Shown piece after piece: positions 32,189 through 41,047 of a stretch of DNA of 64,000 nucleotides. The notes beneath the pieces were generated by a model. The model was not told the DNA's origin. It did no database searches and worked only from the letters and a program-made list of their open reading frames with translations. The stretch's first letter is position 1. Every line of letters starts with the position of its first letter. A program made the position numbers and the translations under genes. Origin of the DNA: DATARH01 sp036489765 (GTDB lineage: Bacteria; Pseudomonadota; Alphaproteobacteria; ATCC43930; CGMCC-115725); NCBI GenBank assembly GCA_036489765.1, contig DASXFE010000018.1, positions 1 to 64,000 on the forward strand, given 5' to 3'.

Positions 32189-33316
32189 TTAGGACGCCGC
32201 CAGCGCCGGCGGGACCGACCGGCGAGGCAGGCTCAGCCGAATCCCGCCGCTCATCAGGATCCCAAACCCGAGCGCGACCGGTAAGAGGTCGATCAGATAC
32301 ATCAATGGGATAGCGAGAGCGTATCGGCTCGCCATGTTCTGCACCCCAATTGCGACCGACTGGTAGACAAAGGCGAGCCCAACCGCCAGCAACACCCGCT
32401 TCAACTGGCCGCGGCGGTTGATCTCTCCCGGCAGCAGGCAGGCGAGCGGGATGATCGCAAACCCGAACACCGAAAGGGGGATCGCAAGCCGCTGGTGCGC
32501 CTCGACCAGAAAATTGTAGCGCAGCCCGGGGTCGAGCCCGGCTGGTGGGAACAGCAACTCGCCGAGGAACCGCTCTTGCGGCTCGCGGAACCGTACCACC
32601 GGCGCGTCGCGCATCGAATCGAGGTCGAGCGTGTAGCGGTCGAAGGTCAGCAGCGAGAGCTTGCCGGTCTTGTTGTCGATTTCCTGCCGGTTGCCGTGGA
32701 CCATGACAAGGCGGGAGCCGCCGCCGGCGGTGCTGAACGCGCCGCGATCGGCGATGATCGTGACCGGGCGCGCTTTGTCGCGCTCGTCGTCGATCAGGAT
32801 CCCACGCACCTCGCCGCGCTCGTCGCGCGAACCGATATAGATCGTCAGCTTGTCCGAGATCGTCGTGAACGATCCTTCCTGCAGAAGGCTCGAGACAAAG
32901 CGGTTGCGAATCTCGAACTGCGCGTCCTTGAACTCGCGGTTGGAGGCCGGCAGGAAGTACGCGGACAGTGTCATCAGGACCACAAAGGCGATCCCGGCAA
33001 GGATCATCACCGGCTTGGCAAGGCCCAGCGGCCCCACCCCGGCCGCGCGCATCACGACAAGCTCGCTTTCCGCGGTCAGCCGGTTGAACACGTATAACAC
33101 CGCGATGAACACGCCGACCGGCAAGACGATGTCGAGAAAGCGCGGCAGGATCAGGATCGCGAGGTACAGAAAGAGTTCTGCGGTCAGGCCGCGATTGACG
33201 ATCAGATCGACGAGGCGCAGCGATTGCGCTAGCCACACCGCGGCGCACAGCGCCGCCGTGACGAAGACCATAACGGCGATGCATTGCCGCAGGATGTAGC
33301 GGGTGAGCCCCCTCAT
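32189..33316 (-). CDS. lptF: LPS export ABC transporter permease
   Basis: LptF forms a heterodimer with LptG. The product starts MRGLTRYILRQCIAVMVFV at ATG 33316; a longer open frame upstream is not needed. Helices near residues 10-30, 60-80 and 90-115 (PRFLDIVLPVGVFIAVLYVF) flank a periplasmic domain, with C-terminal helices around LSVFGFAIIPLACLLPG and beyond. It heads the lptF-lptG-lptD-surA-pdxA-rsmA run and is divergent from pepA, sharing a 119-base promoter region. Confidence 0.94.
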   Translation of the reverse strand: MRGLTRYILRQCIAVMVFVTAALCAAVWLAQSLRLVDLIVNRGLTAELFLYLAILILPRFLDIVLPVGVFIAVLYVFNRLTAESELVVMRAAGVGPLGLAKPVMILAGIAFVVLMTLSAYFLPASNREFKDAQFEIRNRFVSSLLQEGSFTTISDKLTIYIGSRDERGEVRGILIDDERDKARPVTIIADRGAFSTAGGGSRLVMVHGNRQEIDNKTGKLSLLTFDRYTLDLDSMRDAPVVRFREPQERFLGELLFPPAGLDPGLRYNFLVEAHQRLAIPLSVFGFAIIPLACLLPGEINRRGQLKRVLLAVGLAFVYQSVAIGVQNMASRYALAIPLMYLIDLLPVALGFGILMSGGIRLSLPRRSVPPALAAS

Positions 33317-33435
33317 CGCGCGCGGATCATACGGGCGCCGCGCCGGCCCGGCCACAGGATTTGCCGTAAAGGCTCGTTGTAGACCGGCGCCGGCCGCGCG
33401 ATTATCGCGTCGAGGCTTCCTGTTCGAGACGAGCG

Positions 33436-34941
33436 ATGAAGATCAATTTCGGCGAATTCGACCTGTCGCGCTCCGGCGCCATCGTCGTCGGCGTGTGGGA
33501 GGGCGGCGAGCTGACCGCGCCGGCCCGCCAGACCGACGAGGCGAGCGGCGGGACGGTGGCGCGCGCCATCGCGGCGGCCGGGCGGTTTCGCGGCAAGAAG
33601 CGGGAATTGCTGTCGATCGTCGGTCCGGCCGGCGTCGGAGCCAGCCAGATCGTGCTCGCGGGGCTCGGCAAACCCGACGAGGCCGATGAGCGGATGCTGC
33701 AGGATATCGGCGGCGCCCTCGTCGCGCATTTGAACACGGCCGGCGAAATGGCGGCGACGGTCGCGATCGACCTCGGCGCCGGCGCCAAGCTCTCGGCGGC
33801 GGATGCGGCGGCGCAGGTCGCGTTCGGCGCGGCGCTCAGGGCCTACCGCTTCGACCGCCATCGCACGACCGAAAAGCCGGAGCGCAAGCCGACGCTCGCC
33901 AAGCTGACCTTTGCCGCGGCCGAGCCGAGCGCCGCGAAGCACGCCTATCACGATCTCCATGCCGTGGCGGAATCGGTCGCCTTCGCACGCGACCTGATCT
34001 CCGAGCCGGCCAACATCATCTATCCCGAGACGTTCGCCGAACGCGCCGAGGGCCTGACCGAATTGGGGCTCAAGGTCGAGATTCTCGACGAGACGGATCT
34101 GAAAAAGCTCGGCATGGGTGCGCTGCTCGGGGTCGGGCAGGGGAGCGCGCGGCCGTCTCGGGTCGTGGTGCTGCAGTGGAATGGCGCCGCCGACGGCGCG
34201 GCGCCGCTCGCGTTTGTCGGCAAGGGCGTCACCTTCGACACCGGCGGCATCTCGATCAAGCCCGCCGCCGGCATGGGCGACATGAAATGGGACATGGCCG
34301 GGGCCGGAGTCGTGATCGGGCTGATGCGGCTGCTCGCCGCGCGCAAGGCTAAAATCAACGCGGTCGGCGTCGCCGGGCTCGTCGAGAACATGCCGTCGGC
34401 GACGGCACAGCGGCCGGGGGACATCGTCAAGTCGATGTCTGGCCAAACGATCGAGGTGCTCAATACCGACGCCGAAGGCCGGCTCGTCCTCGCCGACGCC
34501 ATCTGGTACTGCCAGGACCGGTTCAAGCCCAGCCTGATCGTCGACCTCGCGACCTTGACCGGTGCGGTCATGATCGCGCTGGGGAACGAGCATGCCGGGC
34601 TCTTCAGCAACAAAGACGAACTCGCCGACCGGCTCACCGCGGCCGGCAAGGCGGTCGGGGAGAAAGTCTGGCGCCTGCCGCTCGCCGAGGCCTATGACCG
34701 CCTGATCGACAGCGACGCCGCCGACGTCAAGAACATCTCCGGCGACCGCGGCGCTGGCAGCATCATCGGCGCACAGTTCATCCAGCGCTTTGTCAACAAG
34801 GTGCCGTGGGCGCATCTCGACATCGCCGGCGTCACCTGGTCGAAGCGCGACGCCCCGACCGTACCGAAAGGCGCCACCGCCTTCGGATTGCGCCTTCTCG
34901 ACCGCTTCGTCAGCGAGTTTTACGAAAAGGCCTCCGACTGA
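33436..34941 (+). CDS. pepA: Leucyl aminopeptidase (M17)
   Basis: PepA is a hexameric two-zinc aminopeptidase of the cytoplasm; in enterics it also binds DNA. The 501-residue length is typical. The catalytic region has VGKGVTFDTGGISIKPA, GMGDMKWDMAGAG and NTDAEGRLVLADA, with the metal ligands Lys, Asp, Asp and Glu. The N-terminal half is the regulatory domain. holC follows six bases later, the usual pepA-holC pair, with lptF divergent. Confidence 0.96.
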   Translation: MKINFGEFDLSRSGAIVVGVWEGGELTAPARQTDEASGGTVARAIAAAGRFRGKKRELLSIVGPAGVGASQIVLAGLGKPDEADERMLQDIGGALVAHLNTAGEMAATVAIDLGAGAKLSAADAAAQVAFGAALRAYRFDRHRTTEKPERKPTLAKLTFAAAEPSAAKHAYHDLHAVAESVAFARDLISEPANIIYPETFAERAEGLTELGLKVEILDETDLKKLGMGALLGVGQGSARPSRVVVLQWNGAADGAAPLAFVGKGVTFDTGGISIKPAAGMGDMKWDMAGAGVVIGLMRLLAARKAKINAVGVAGLVENMPSATAQRPGDIVKSMSGQTIEVLNTDAEGRLVLADAIWYCQDRFKPSLIVDLATLTGAVMIALGNEHAGLFSNKDELADRLTAAGKAVGEKVWRLPLAEAYDRLIDSDAADVKNISGDRGAGSIIGAQFIQRFVNKVPWAHLDIAGVTWSKRDAPTVPKGATAFGLRLLDRFVSEFYEKASD

Positions 34942-34947
34942 CCGACC

Positions 34948-35394
34948 ATGGCGGAGGTCGGCTTTTACCACCTCTTGTCGACGCCGCTCGAACGGGCGCT
35001 GCCGCGCCTCCTCGAGCGCGCCCGGCAGCAGGATTTGCGCATCGTGATCCGCGCCGGCTCGCCCGAGCGGGTCGAGCATCTGAATTCGCTCCTGTGGACC
35101 TATGATGAGGCGAGCTTTCTCGCCCACGGCTCGCAGCGCGACGGCAACGCGGCCGAACAGCCGATCTTCCTGTCGCACAAGAACGAAAACCCGAACGGCG
35201 CGACCGTGCTGTTTCTCGTCGATGGGGTCGACGCCGGTGACCTCGGAGATTTCGCCCGCTGCCTCGATCTGTTCGACGGCAACGACCCCGACGCCGTCCA
35301 GGCCGCCCGCAACCGCTGGCGCGCCGCGCAAGCCGCCGGCCACCTGCTGACCTATTGGCAGCAGACCGGCAGCGGCTGGGAGAAAAGGGTGTAG
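34948..35394 (+). CDS. holC: DNA polymerase III chi subunit
   Basis: HolC links the clamp loader to single-strand binding protein. The 148-residue protein starts EVGFYHLLSTPLERALP and has RIVIRAGSPERVEHLNSLLW and VLFLVDGVDAGDL, typical of the chi family. It lies six bases after pepA. Its TAG stop forms the left end of a palindromic intergenic repeat (35392-35470). Confidence 0.93.
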   Translation: MAEVGFYHLLSTPLERALPRLLERARQQDLRIVIRAGSPERVEHLNSLLWTYDEASFLAHGSQRDGNAAEQPIFLSHKNENPNGATVLFLVDGVDAGDLGDFARCLDLFDGNDPDAVQAARNRWRAAQAAGHLLTYWQQTGSGWEKRV

Positions 35395-35470
35395 GGCGGA
35401 AAAGCGCAGCGCGCTTCCGCCGTGTTCTGAGCGGCCGGTCGGCGGGATGCGCTTACGCCTTCCCGCCCTA
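35392..35470. repeat. Palindromic intergenic repeat, copy 1 (TAGGGCGG ... CCGCCCTA)
   Basis: A 79-base element flanked by TAGGGCGG and CCGCCCTA. The left half folds as GGCGGAA...TTCCGCC and the right half as GGCGGGA...TCCCGCC. A second copy with the same termini lies at 49561-49635. It supplies the stop codon of holC. It looks like a dispersed, non-autonomous palindromic repeat and may also end transcription. Confidence 0.6.
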
Positions 35471-35475
35471 CGGAA

Positions 35476-35504
35476 TTGCTCCCGCCTCTCCCGACCGCTA
35501 TAAC
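35476..35504 (+). promoter_or_regulatory. Candidate sigma-70 promoter for ndk
   Basis: TTGCTC (35476-35481) and TATAAC (35499-35504) are separated by 17 bases, and ndk starts 32 bases after the -10 box. The match is good for this GC-rich sequence. Confidence 0.5.
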
Positions 35505-35536
35505 CCCGCACCCATTTCCCCACCGAGATTCGAGCC

Positions 35537-35959
35537 ATGGCCGTCGAGCGTACCCTGTCGATCATCAAGCCGGATGCGACCCGGCGCGACCTTACCGGCG
35601 TGATAAACGACCGGTTCGAGCGCGCGGGGCTGCGGATCGTCGCGCAGCGGCGCGTCCGGCTCACCAAGGAGCGCGCGGAGGCGTTCTACGCCGTCCATAA
35701 GGAGCGGCCGTTCTTTGCGAGCCTTGTGGCGTTCATGACCTCGGGGCCGGTTGTCGTGCAGGTGCTGGAAGGCGACAACGCCGTGACCCGCAACCGCGAC
35801 ATCATGGGCGCCACCAACCCCGCCAACGCCGCCGCCGGCACGATCCGCAAGGACTTCGCCGAGTCGATCGAGGCGAACTCGGTGCACGGCTCCGATTCAC
35901 CCGAGAACGCGACCCAGGAGATCGCCTTCTTCTTCAAGCCAGACGAAATCTGCCCGTAG
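35537..35959 (+). CDS. ndk: Nucleoside diphosphate kinase
   Basis: Ndk equalises the nucleoside triphosphate pool through a phosphohistidine intermediate. The 140-residue protein has RTLSIIKPDATRRDL and the active His in NSVHGSDSPENA near residue 117, with GATNPANAAAGTIRKDFA before it. It has its own likely promoter downstream of the palindromic repeat. Confidence 0.98.
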   Translation: MAVERTLSIIKPDATRRDLTGVINDRFERAGLRIVAQRRVRLTKERAEAFYAVHKERPFFASLVAFMTSGPVVVQVLEGDNAVTRNRDIMGATNPANAAAGTIRKDFAESIEANSVHGSDSPENATQEIAFFFKPDEICP

Positions 35960-36033
35960 GCAGGAGGGAACGTGGGCGTCTCGCCCGCATCGTCCCGAGA
36001 GGGGCGGGCGGCACGCCCGCGCTCCTATAACGG

Positions 36034-36159
36034 CTAGATCAGGAAATAGCCCATCAGGGCCAACAGGATCACGACGAATGCGACCCCGTACTTCATCAAT
36101 CTCGTGAAGCCGATCCAGAACTGGTAATGCCGTTGGTAATCGGGGTCCACAACCGCCAT
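36034..36159 (-). CDS. aa3-type cytochrome c oxidase subunit IV-like small protein
   Basis: A 41-residue product with a soluble start (MAVVDPDYQRHYQFWIG) and one C-terminal membrane helix (KYGVAFVVILLALMGYFLI). The YxxHYxFWxGFTRLMKYG pattern and the length agree with the bacterial aa3 oxidase subunit IV family, small single-helix proteins of alphaproteobacterial oxidases. The other oxidase subunits are not nearby. It is codirectional with purN, 42 bases downstream. The ribosome-binding site is weak, so the start is tentative. Confidence 0.65.
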   Translation of the reverse strand: MAVVDPDYQRHYQFWIGFTRLMKYGVAFVVILLALMGYFLI

Positions 36160-36200
36160 GTCGGCCTCGTCGCCACAGATACAATCGGCCCAGATATAGC

Positions 36201-36905
36201 CTAACCGCCAGACGAGGCAAAGGGGCCGACCGCCGCATCATGGGGGTTGATCAGCGCGTCTTCCGCCTCGCGCGCGCCCGCGACCACGACCCGGTTTCCG
36301 GCGATCGCGAGCCGGCCCTCGGCGAAGAGCCGCACCGCGAGCGGATAGATCCGGTGCTCTTCGGCGAGGATGCGGTCGGCAAGCCGGTCTTCGTCGTCGT
36401 TTGCCAGCACCGGCACGGCCGCCTGCACGATGATCGGCCCGGTGTCGACGGCGTCGCGGACGAAATGCACGGTACAGCCGGAAAAGCGCGCGCCCGCCTC
36501 GATGGCCTGGCGCTGCGGGTGGAGGCCGGGAAACGCGGGGAGCAGCGACGGGTGGATGTTGACGAGCCGGTTGTGCCACGCGGCGACGAACCCGCTGTCG
36601 AGGATGCGCATATAGCCGGCGAGCGCGACGAGGCCGACGCCGGCCGCGCGCAGGGCGGCGGTGGCCTCTGTGGCGAAGGCTTCCTTGGTCAGGTGAGGGA
36701 TCGTGCGGGCGGGGATGCCGGCCTTCGCGGCGCGTTCGAGCCCCGCCGCATCCGGCCGGTTGCTGAGGACGAGTGCGATCTCGGCCGGGTAGTCCGGCCC
36801 CCGGGCGGCGTCGATCAGCGCTTGCAGGTTCGAGCCGCGGCCGGAGATCAAGACTCCGACCTTGAGCCGCGGAGTCGCGCGCCTGTCGATGGCGTCCTCG
36901 TGCAA
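36201..36905 (-). CDS. purN: Phosphoribosylglycinamide formyltransferase
   Basis: PurN formylates GAR in purine synthesis using 10-formyl-tetrahydrofolate. The 234-residue protein has VLISGRGSNLQALIDAA, the catalytic Asn/His in NIHPSLLPAFPG, and the Asp in DAVDTGPIIVQA. The N-terminal 15 residues and the C-terminal 25 exceed the usual length. Unlike many genomes, purM is not adjacent; a small CoxIV-like gene lies downstream and a DUF2066 gene is divergent. Confidence 0.95.
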   Translation of the reverse strand: MHEDAIDRRATPRLKVGVLISGRGSNLQALIDAARGPDYPAEIALVLSNRPDAAGLERAAKAGIPARTIPHLTKEAFATEATAALRAAGVGLVALAGYMRILDSGFVAAWHNRLVNIHPSLLPAFPGLHPQRQAIEAGARFSGCTVHFVRDAVDTGPIIVQAAVPVLANDDEDRLADRILAEEHRIYPLAVRLFAEGRLAIAGNRVVVAGAREAEDALINPHDAAVGPFASSGG

Positions 36906-36971
36906 ACTGCGCTATGACCGCGTTGTCGCGGTCGGGGAACTGCGAAGATACGGGATCGAGGGCGCATTGCA

Positions 36972-38234
36972 ATGACCCTGCCGCCGGGGCCCGTGGTTGC
37001 CGGCGCCCGCCGCCCGCTCGCCGGGGCGCTGCTCGTCGTGCTGCTGCTGTTGTGCGGCCGAGTCTTGGCGCAAGCGCCGGCTCCGGCTGCCGCGGGCAAT
37101 GATCCATACACGACGACGGTCACCGTCGACGCGACCGCCGACAATGTCGTCCACGCGCGCGACAAGGCTCGCACCGATGGCCAGCGCAAGGCGCTCGCGC
37201 AGATCGCCGACACGCTCGCGGGCGGGGCCGGCAAAGGCAAGCTGCCGACCCTCAGCGACAACCAGATCACCGACATGGTCGTCAGCTTCGAGGTCGCCAA
37301 CGAGCGCATGACGACGGTGCGCTATACGGCCGACTACACCTATCATTTCCGCGCCGCCGACGTGCAAAGGGTTCTGGCCAGGGCCGGGATTGCGGCGCCA
37401 GGCACACCCGCCGCCGCGGCCGGCAAGCCGATGCTGGTGCTGCCGATCTACCAGGCCGGCGCGATGCTCGTGCTGTGGGACGACCCGAACCCGTGGCGCG
37501 ACGCCTGGGCCGCGCGCAATGGCGGCGACCATCTGATCCTGCCGCTTGGCGACGTTACCGACCTCTCGGCGATCGACGCCGACAAGGCGCGCGACGGCGA
37601 CAGCGACGCGCTCACCGCGGTCGGCAAGAAATACGGTACTGACGACGTGCTCGTCGCCTTCGCGGCGCTGCGCGGACAGCCGGGCAGTCCGGCCGGGCTG
37701 GACATCGCGGTCAAGCACTATCGCGCCGGGCAGCTCGTCGACACGCATGGGCAGTCGCTCGACGCCAATCCCGGCGAGGACCCCACGGCGTTTTTCAGCC
37801 GCGCGGCGCAGGCGACGGCGGCCGCGATCGCGTCCAACTGGCAGGGCGTCACCGCCCAGCCGACACAGCAGGGGACGCTTACCGTCGCCGTGGCGATCAC
37901 CGGGCTCGACGATTGGATAAAGATCCGCGACCGGATCACCAGCCTACCGGCGATTCGCAAGATCGAGCTGCGCTCGCTGTCGCGGCAGGAAGCGACGGTC
38001 GATGTCGACTATATCGGCGATACGGACCAGCTCGCGGCGGCGCTCAAGGCGCTCAACTTCGACCTGCTCAAGGGTGACCCGGTTTGGCACCTGTCGCGCT
38101 CGGACGCCGGCGCCTCGGCCCCGCCGTCGCCCGGTTTGCCTCCGCCGGGGCCTCCGCCGGGCACGTTTGCGCCGCCGTCTGCAGCGCCGTCTTCGCCATC
38201 GGGGTCCCTGACACCGTCGGGTCTCGGAAAATGA
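36972..38234 (+). CDS. DUF2066 domain exported protein
   Basis: This 420-residue protein has an N-terminal signal peptide (LLVVLLLLCGRVLA) and a DUF2066-type core: TTTVTVDATADNVVHARDKA, ALAQIADTLAGG, then LPTLSDNQITDMVVSFEVANE. The C-terminal 50 residues are Pro-rich and disordered. It heads a + strand operon whose genes overlap by four bases (CDP-alcohol transferase, permease, hdaA). This order is common in alphaproteobacteria, but the function is not established; an envelope role is likely from export. Confidence 0.8.
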   Translation: MTLPPGPVVAGARRPLAGALLVVLLLLCGRVLAQAPAPAAAGNDPYTTTVTVDATADNVVHARDKARTDGQRKALAQIADTLAGGAGKGKLPTLSDNQITDMVVSFEVANERMTTVRYTADYTYHFRAADVQRVLARAGIAAPGTPAAAAGKPMLVLPIYQAGAMLVLWDDPNPWRDAWAARNGGDHLILPLGDVTDLSAIDADKARDGDSDALTAVGKKYGTDDVLVAFAALRGQPGSPAGLDIAVKHYRAGQLVDTHGQSLDANPGEDPTAFFSRAAQATAAAIASNWQGVTAQPTQQGTLTVAVAITGLDDWIKIRDRITSLPAIRKIELRSLSRQEATVDVDYIGDTDQLAAALKALNFDLLKGDPVWHLSRSDAGASAPPSPGLPPPGPPPGTFAPPSAAPSSPSGSLTPSGLGK

Positions 38235-38791
38235 ACCCAATCGGGCTCAATGTGCCCAACGCCATTACGCTGGCGCGGCTGCTATGCGCACCGCTGGTGA
38301 TCTGGCTGATCCTCGGCGACCGGTATGGCACAGCGTTCGGGGTGTTTGTCGCGGCCGGGGTTTCGGACGGGCTCGACGGCTTTATCGCCAAGCGGTTCGA
38401 CATGCGCACGCGGCTCGGTGCCCTGCTCGATCCGATCGCCGACAAGACGCTGCTCGTCAGCGTTTTCGTCGCGCTCGGCATGGAGGCGAAACTGCCGGAC
38501 TGGCTGGTGATCCTCGTCGTCTTCCGCGACGTGATGATCATCGGCGGCTATATGCTGATCCAGGTGACCGCGGCGGCGCGCCAGTTCGACCCGCTCTACA
38601 TCAGCAAGATCAACACGGCGATGCAGATCGTGCTCGTCTCGTTCGTGCTGGCAAAGCTCGGCATCGGGTTCAGCGACGGGCCGGTCACGCCGATTCTGGT
38701 CTGGGCGGTCGCGGCGACGACGGTTCTCTCGGGGGGATCGTATTTCGTGCGCTGGGCCCGCATCCTCTCGGGCGCGGAACCGGCTTTGTGA
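38231..38791 (+). CDS. CDP-alcohol phosphatidyltransferase family membrane enzyme
   Basis: This 186-residue membrane protein has the CDP-alcohol transferase signature in SDGLDGFIAKRF and LGALLDPIADK, with four aspartates arranged as in phosphatidylglycerophosphate synthases; the usual AR is AK here. About six hydrophobic helices are visible. It probably makes a phospholipid headgroup bond, but the alcohol substrate is not deducible. ATG 38231 overlaps the DUF2066 stop and the permease start overlaps its own stop. Confidence 0.85.
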   Translation: MNPIGLNVPNAITLARLLCAPLVIWLILGDRYGTAFGVFVAAGVSDGLDGFIAKRFDMRTRLGALLDPIADKTLLVSVFVALGMEAKLPDWLVILVVFRDVMIIGGYMLIQVTAAARQFDPLYISKINTAMQIVLVSFVLAKLGIGFSDGPVTPILVWAVAATTVLSGGSYFVRWARILSGAEPAL

Positions 38792-39876
38792 TCCCGCGGG
38801 TCTACCATGTGGTGTTCTGGGTCGGCCTGCTGATCGCCGCGCTGATCCTGCTCGGGCTCGTGCAAAGCATCCTGTTGCCGTTTGCTGCCGGCCTCGTCAT
38901 CGCCTATGTGCTGGCGCCTGGGGTCGCCCGGCTGGAACAGCGCGGTATCGGCCGCAGCCTGGGCACCCTAGCCATCCTGATCACCTTTCTGCTCGCCGTC
39001 GCCTTCCTTCTGCTCTTGCTGGTGCCCCTCATTCAGGTGCAGGTCGTGCAGCTTGTGGCCAGGGTGCCGGGCCTCGTCAGCGCCTTGCAGGCTCAGATCG
39101 GCCACATGATGGACCTGCTGCAGCAGCATCTCGCGGCCGACGAGGTCGCCAAGATACGCGATGCGCTGACGAGCAAGCTCGGCGAGGCGGTGACCTGGGT
39201 TGCCACCGCCCTGCAAAGCGTCGTCACCAGCAGCATCGCCATCCTCAACATCGTGTCGCTGGTCATCGTCACGCCCATCGTGACGTTTTTCCTGCTGCGC
39301 GACTGGAACGAGATGGTGGCGATGGTGGATTCGTACCTGCCGCGCCCGTCGCTCGACACACTGCGCGGGCTCGGGCGGGTGATCAGCGAAACCCTCGTCG
39401 GCTTTATCCACGGGCAGGCGCTGATCTGCGTAATCCTGGCGACGTATTACGCGATCGCGCTGACCGCGGCCGGGCTCGATTCGAGCCTCGCGCTCGGTGT
39501 CTTGATCGGCGTCCTCGCGATCATCCCGATCCTGGGCGTCACCACGGGCTTCGCCTTGTCGGTCGGCCTTGCCGCGGCGCAATACGGAACTTGGGGCAGG
39601 ATCCTGGTGGTCGTGGGGATCTTCGCGTTCGGTCAGCTCGTCGAAGCCAACATCCTGACCCCAAAGCTGGTCGGCGACCGGGTTCACCTGCATCCTGTCT
39701 GGGTGATCTTCGCGCTGTTCGCCGGGGGTACGCTGTTCGGTTTCGCCGGCATCCTGCTGGCGGTGCCGGCGGCGGCGGTGATCGGTGTGCTGGTCCGCTT
39801 TGCGCTCGGGCGCTACCGGGCGAGCGGGCTCTACGACCCGCACCAGCTCGATGGCGGGCCAACCTGGCTACCATGA
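38788..39876 (+). CDS. AI-2E family transporter (PerM-like permease)
   Basis: This 362-residue membrane protein belongs to the AI-2E/PerM family, which includes AI-2 exporters and ion antiporters. It has N-terminal helices (VFWVGLLIAALILLGLVQS), a central soluble segment, and the family hallmarks TPIVTFFLLRDWNEM, SETLVGFIHGQALICVILA and NILTPKLVGDRVHLHP. GTG 38788 overlaps the previous stop as GTGA. hdaA follows with ATGA overlap, a conserved alphaproteobacterial arrangement. Confidence 0.85.
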   Translation: MIPRVYHVVFWVGLLIAALILLGLVQSILLPFAAGLVIAYVLAPGVARLEQRGIGRSLGTLAILITFLLAVAFLLLLLVPLIQVQVVQLVARVPGLVSALQAQIGHMMDLLQQHLAADEVAKIRDALTSKLGEAVTWVATALQSVVTSSIAILNIVSLVIVTPIVTFFLLRDWNEMVAMVDSYLPRPSLDTLRGLGRVISETLVGFIHGQALICVILATYYAIALTAAGLDSSLALGVLIGVLAIIPILGVTTGFALSVGLAAAQYGTWGRILVVVGIFAFGQLVEANILTPKLVGDRVHLHPVWVIFALFAGGTLFGFAGILLAVPAAAVIGVLVRFALGRYRASGLYDPHQLDGGPTWLP

Positions 39877-40526
39877 CCCAATTGACGCTCGAGTGGCCGC
39901 CTTTGCCGACCGCGACGGGCCGGGCCGATTTCCTCGCGTCCGACAGCAACCGCGCCGCGCTGGAGCAGGTCGAGCGGTGGCCCGATTGGCCCGTCCGGGG
40001 CCTCGTTCTCTACGGCCCACGGGGCAGCGGCAAGACGCATCTCGCGCATCTGTGGTGCGAGCAGGCAGGGGGGCGGCTGGTCGAGGGTGGGGCGGTCGCC
40101 TCGGGCACGGCCGCCGAGATCACCGGCCCGGTCGCGATCGACGATGCGGAGCGCGCGCCCGAAACCTCGCTCCTCCATCTCTACAACGCTGCTGTCGAGC
40201 GCGGGTTCGGAGTGTTGATCGTCGCCGCACAGGCCCCCTCATTGTGGCCGATCGCGCTGCCCGACCTTGCGTCGCGCATGCGCGCCTTGCCGGTCGCCGA
40301 GATCGCCGCGCCCGATGACACGCTGCTCGCCGCCGTATTGGTCAAGCACTTCGCCGACCGCCAGCTTCGCGTCGGGCCGGGCGTGATCCGGTTCCTGCTG
40401 CGGCGCATGGAGCGATCGTTCGCCGCCGCGGCGCGGATCGTGGATGGGCTCGACCGTCTGGCGCTCGCCCGCGGCGGGCCGGTGACCGTCCCGCTCGCCA
40501 AGCAGATTTTCGCGGTCACGTCTTGA
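39873..40526 (+). CDS. hdaA: DnaA-regulating AAA+ protein HdaA
   Basis: HdaA, the alphaproteobacterial Hda relative, stimulates hydrolysis of DnaA-bound ATP after replication starts. The 217-residue protein has the P-loop YGPRGSGKTHLAHLW, a Walker B-like VAIDDAER, and a C-terminal helical lid (LLRRMERSFAAAARIVDGLDR). It overlaps the upstream permease by four bases. Its 3' end overlaps the convergent SixA-like gene by 11 bases. Confidence 0.9.
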   Translation: MTQLTLEWPPLPTATGRADFLASDSNRAALEQVERWPDWPVRGLVLYGPRGSGKTHLAHLWCEQAGGRLVEGGAVASGTAAEITGPVAIDDAERAPETSLLHLYNAAVERGFGVLIVAAQAPSLWPIALPDLASRMRALPVAEIAAPDDTLLAAVLVKHFADRQLRVGPGVIRFLLRRMERSFAAAARIVDGLDRLALARGGPVTVPLAKQIFAVTS

Positions 40527-41028
40527 GCGATTTGGCGGTGACGTAGTCCGTCATCGGGTGCCGGGAGCGGCCCAGCGACGACCAGGTCCCCGCGACGGCG
40601 AAGCTGGCGCGCACCGCGGTCGGGAACTTGCCGCCGGCGAGCGCCGCATAGCCTGGCGAATCCGGCGCCGCCAGCGCTAAGGCGACCTCGTGCAGACCCG
40701 GGTTGTGCCCGATCACCAGCACCGACCCCGCCACCTCGTCGAGCCGCGACAGCCGGTCGACCAGCGCCGCCGCGCCGGCGAGGTAGAGCCAATCCTCGAA
40801 CGTCGCCCGCGGTGCCGGGGTGAAGCCGCGAAGCACCAGCGCCGCCGTCTCCCGCGTGCGCCGCGCGGTCGAGCACAGCACGAGGTCGAGCGGGCCTATC
40901 GCGCCGGGCAGGGTCGCACCAACGGTCTCGGCCTCGTCGCGGCCACGGCCGTTCAGCTTGCGCTCGCGGTCTTCGGCCCCATCGTCCCAGCCCGACTTGG
41001 CGTGGCGCAACAGGTGCAGCCGGTGCAT
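40516..41028 (-). CDS. SixA-like histidine phosphatase
   Basis: This 170-residue protein is a histidine phosphatase with LHLLRHAKSGWDD at the N-terminus (catalytic Arg-His-Ala), ARRTRETAALVL, and the second catalytic His in LVIGHNPGLHEVAL. The small size and form match SixA-type phosphohistidine phosphatases. The ATG at 41028 is preferred over an upstream frame extension with no family match. It runs convergent with hdaA and downstream of the dehydrogenase genes. Confidence 0.88.
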   Translation of the reverse strand: MHRLHLLRHAKSGWDDGAEDRERKLNGRGRDEAETVGATLPGAIGPLDLVLCSTARRTRETAALVLRGFTPAPRATFEDWLYLAGAAALVDRLSRLDEVAGSVLVIGHNPGLHEVALALAAPDSPGYAALAGGKFPTAVRASFAVAGTWSSLGRSRHPMTDYVTAKSLKT

Positions 41029-41047
41029 CGGCGCGGTCTCCGGAGGT

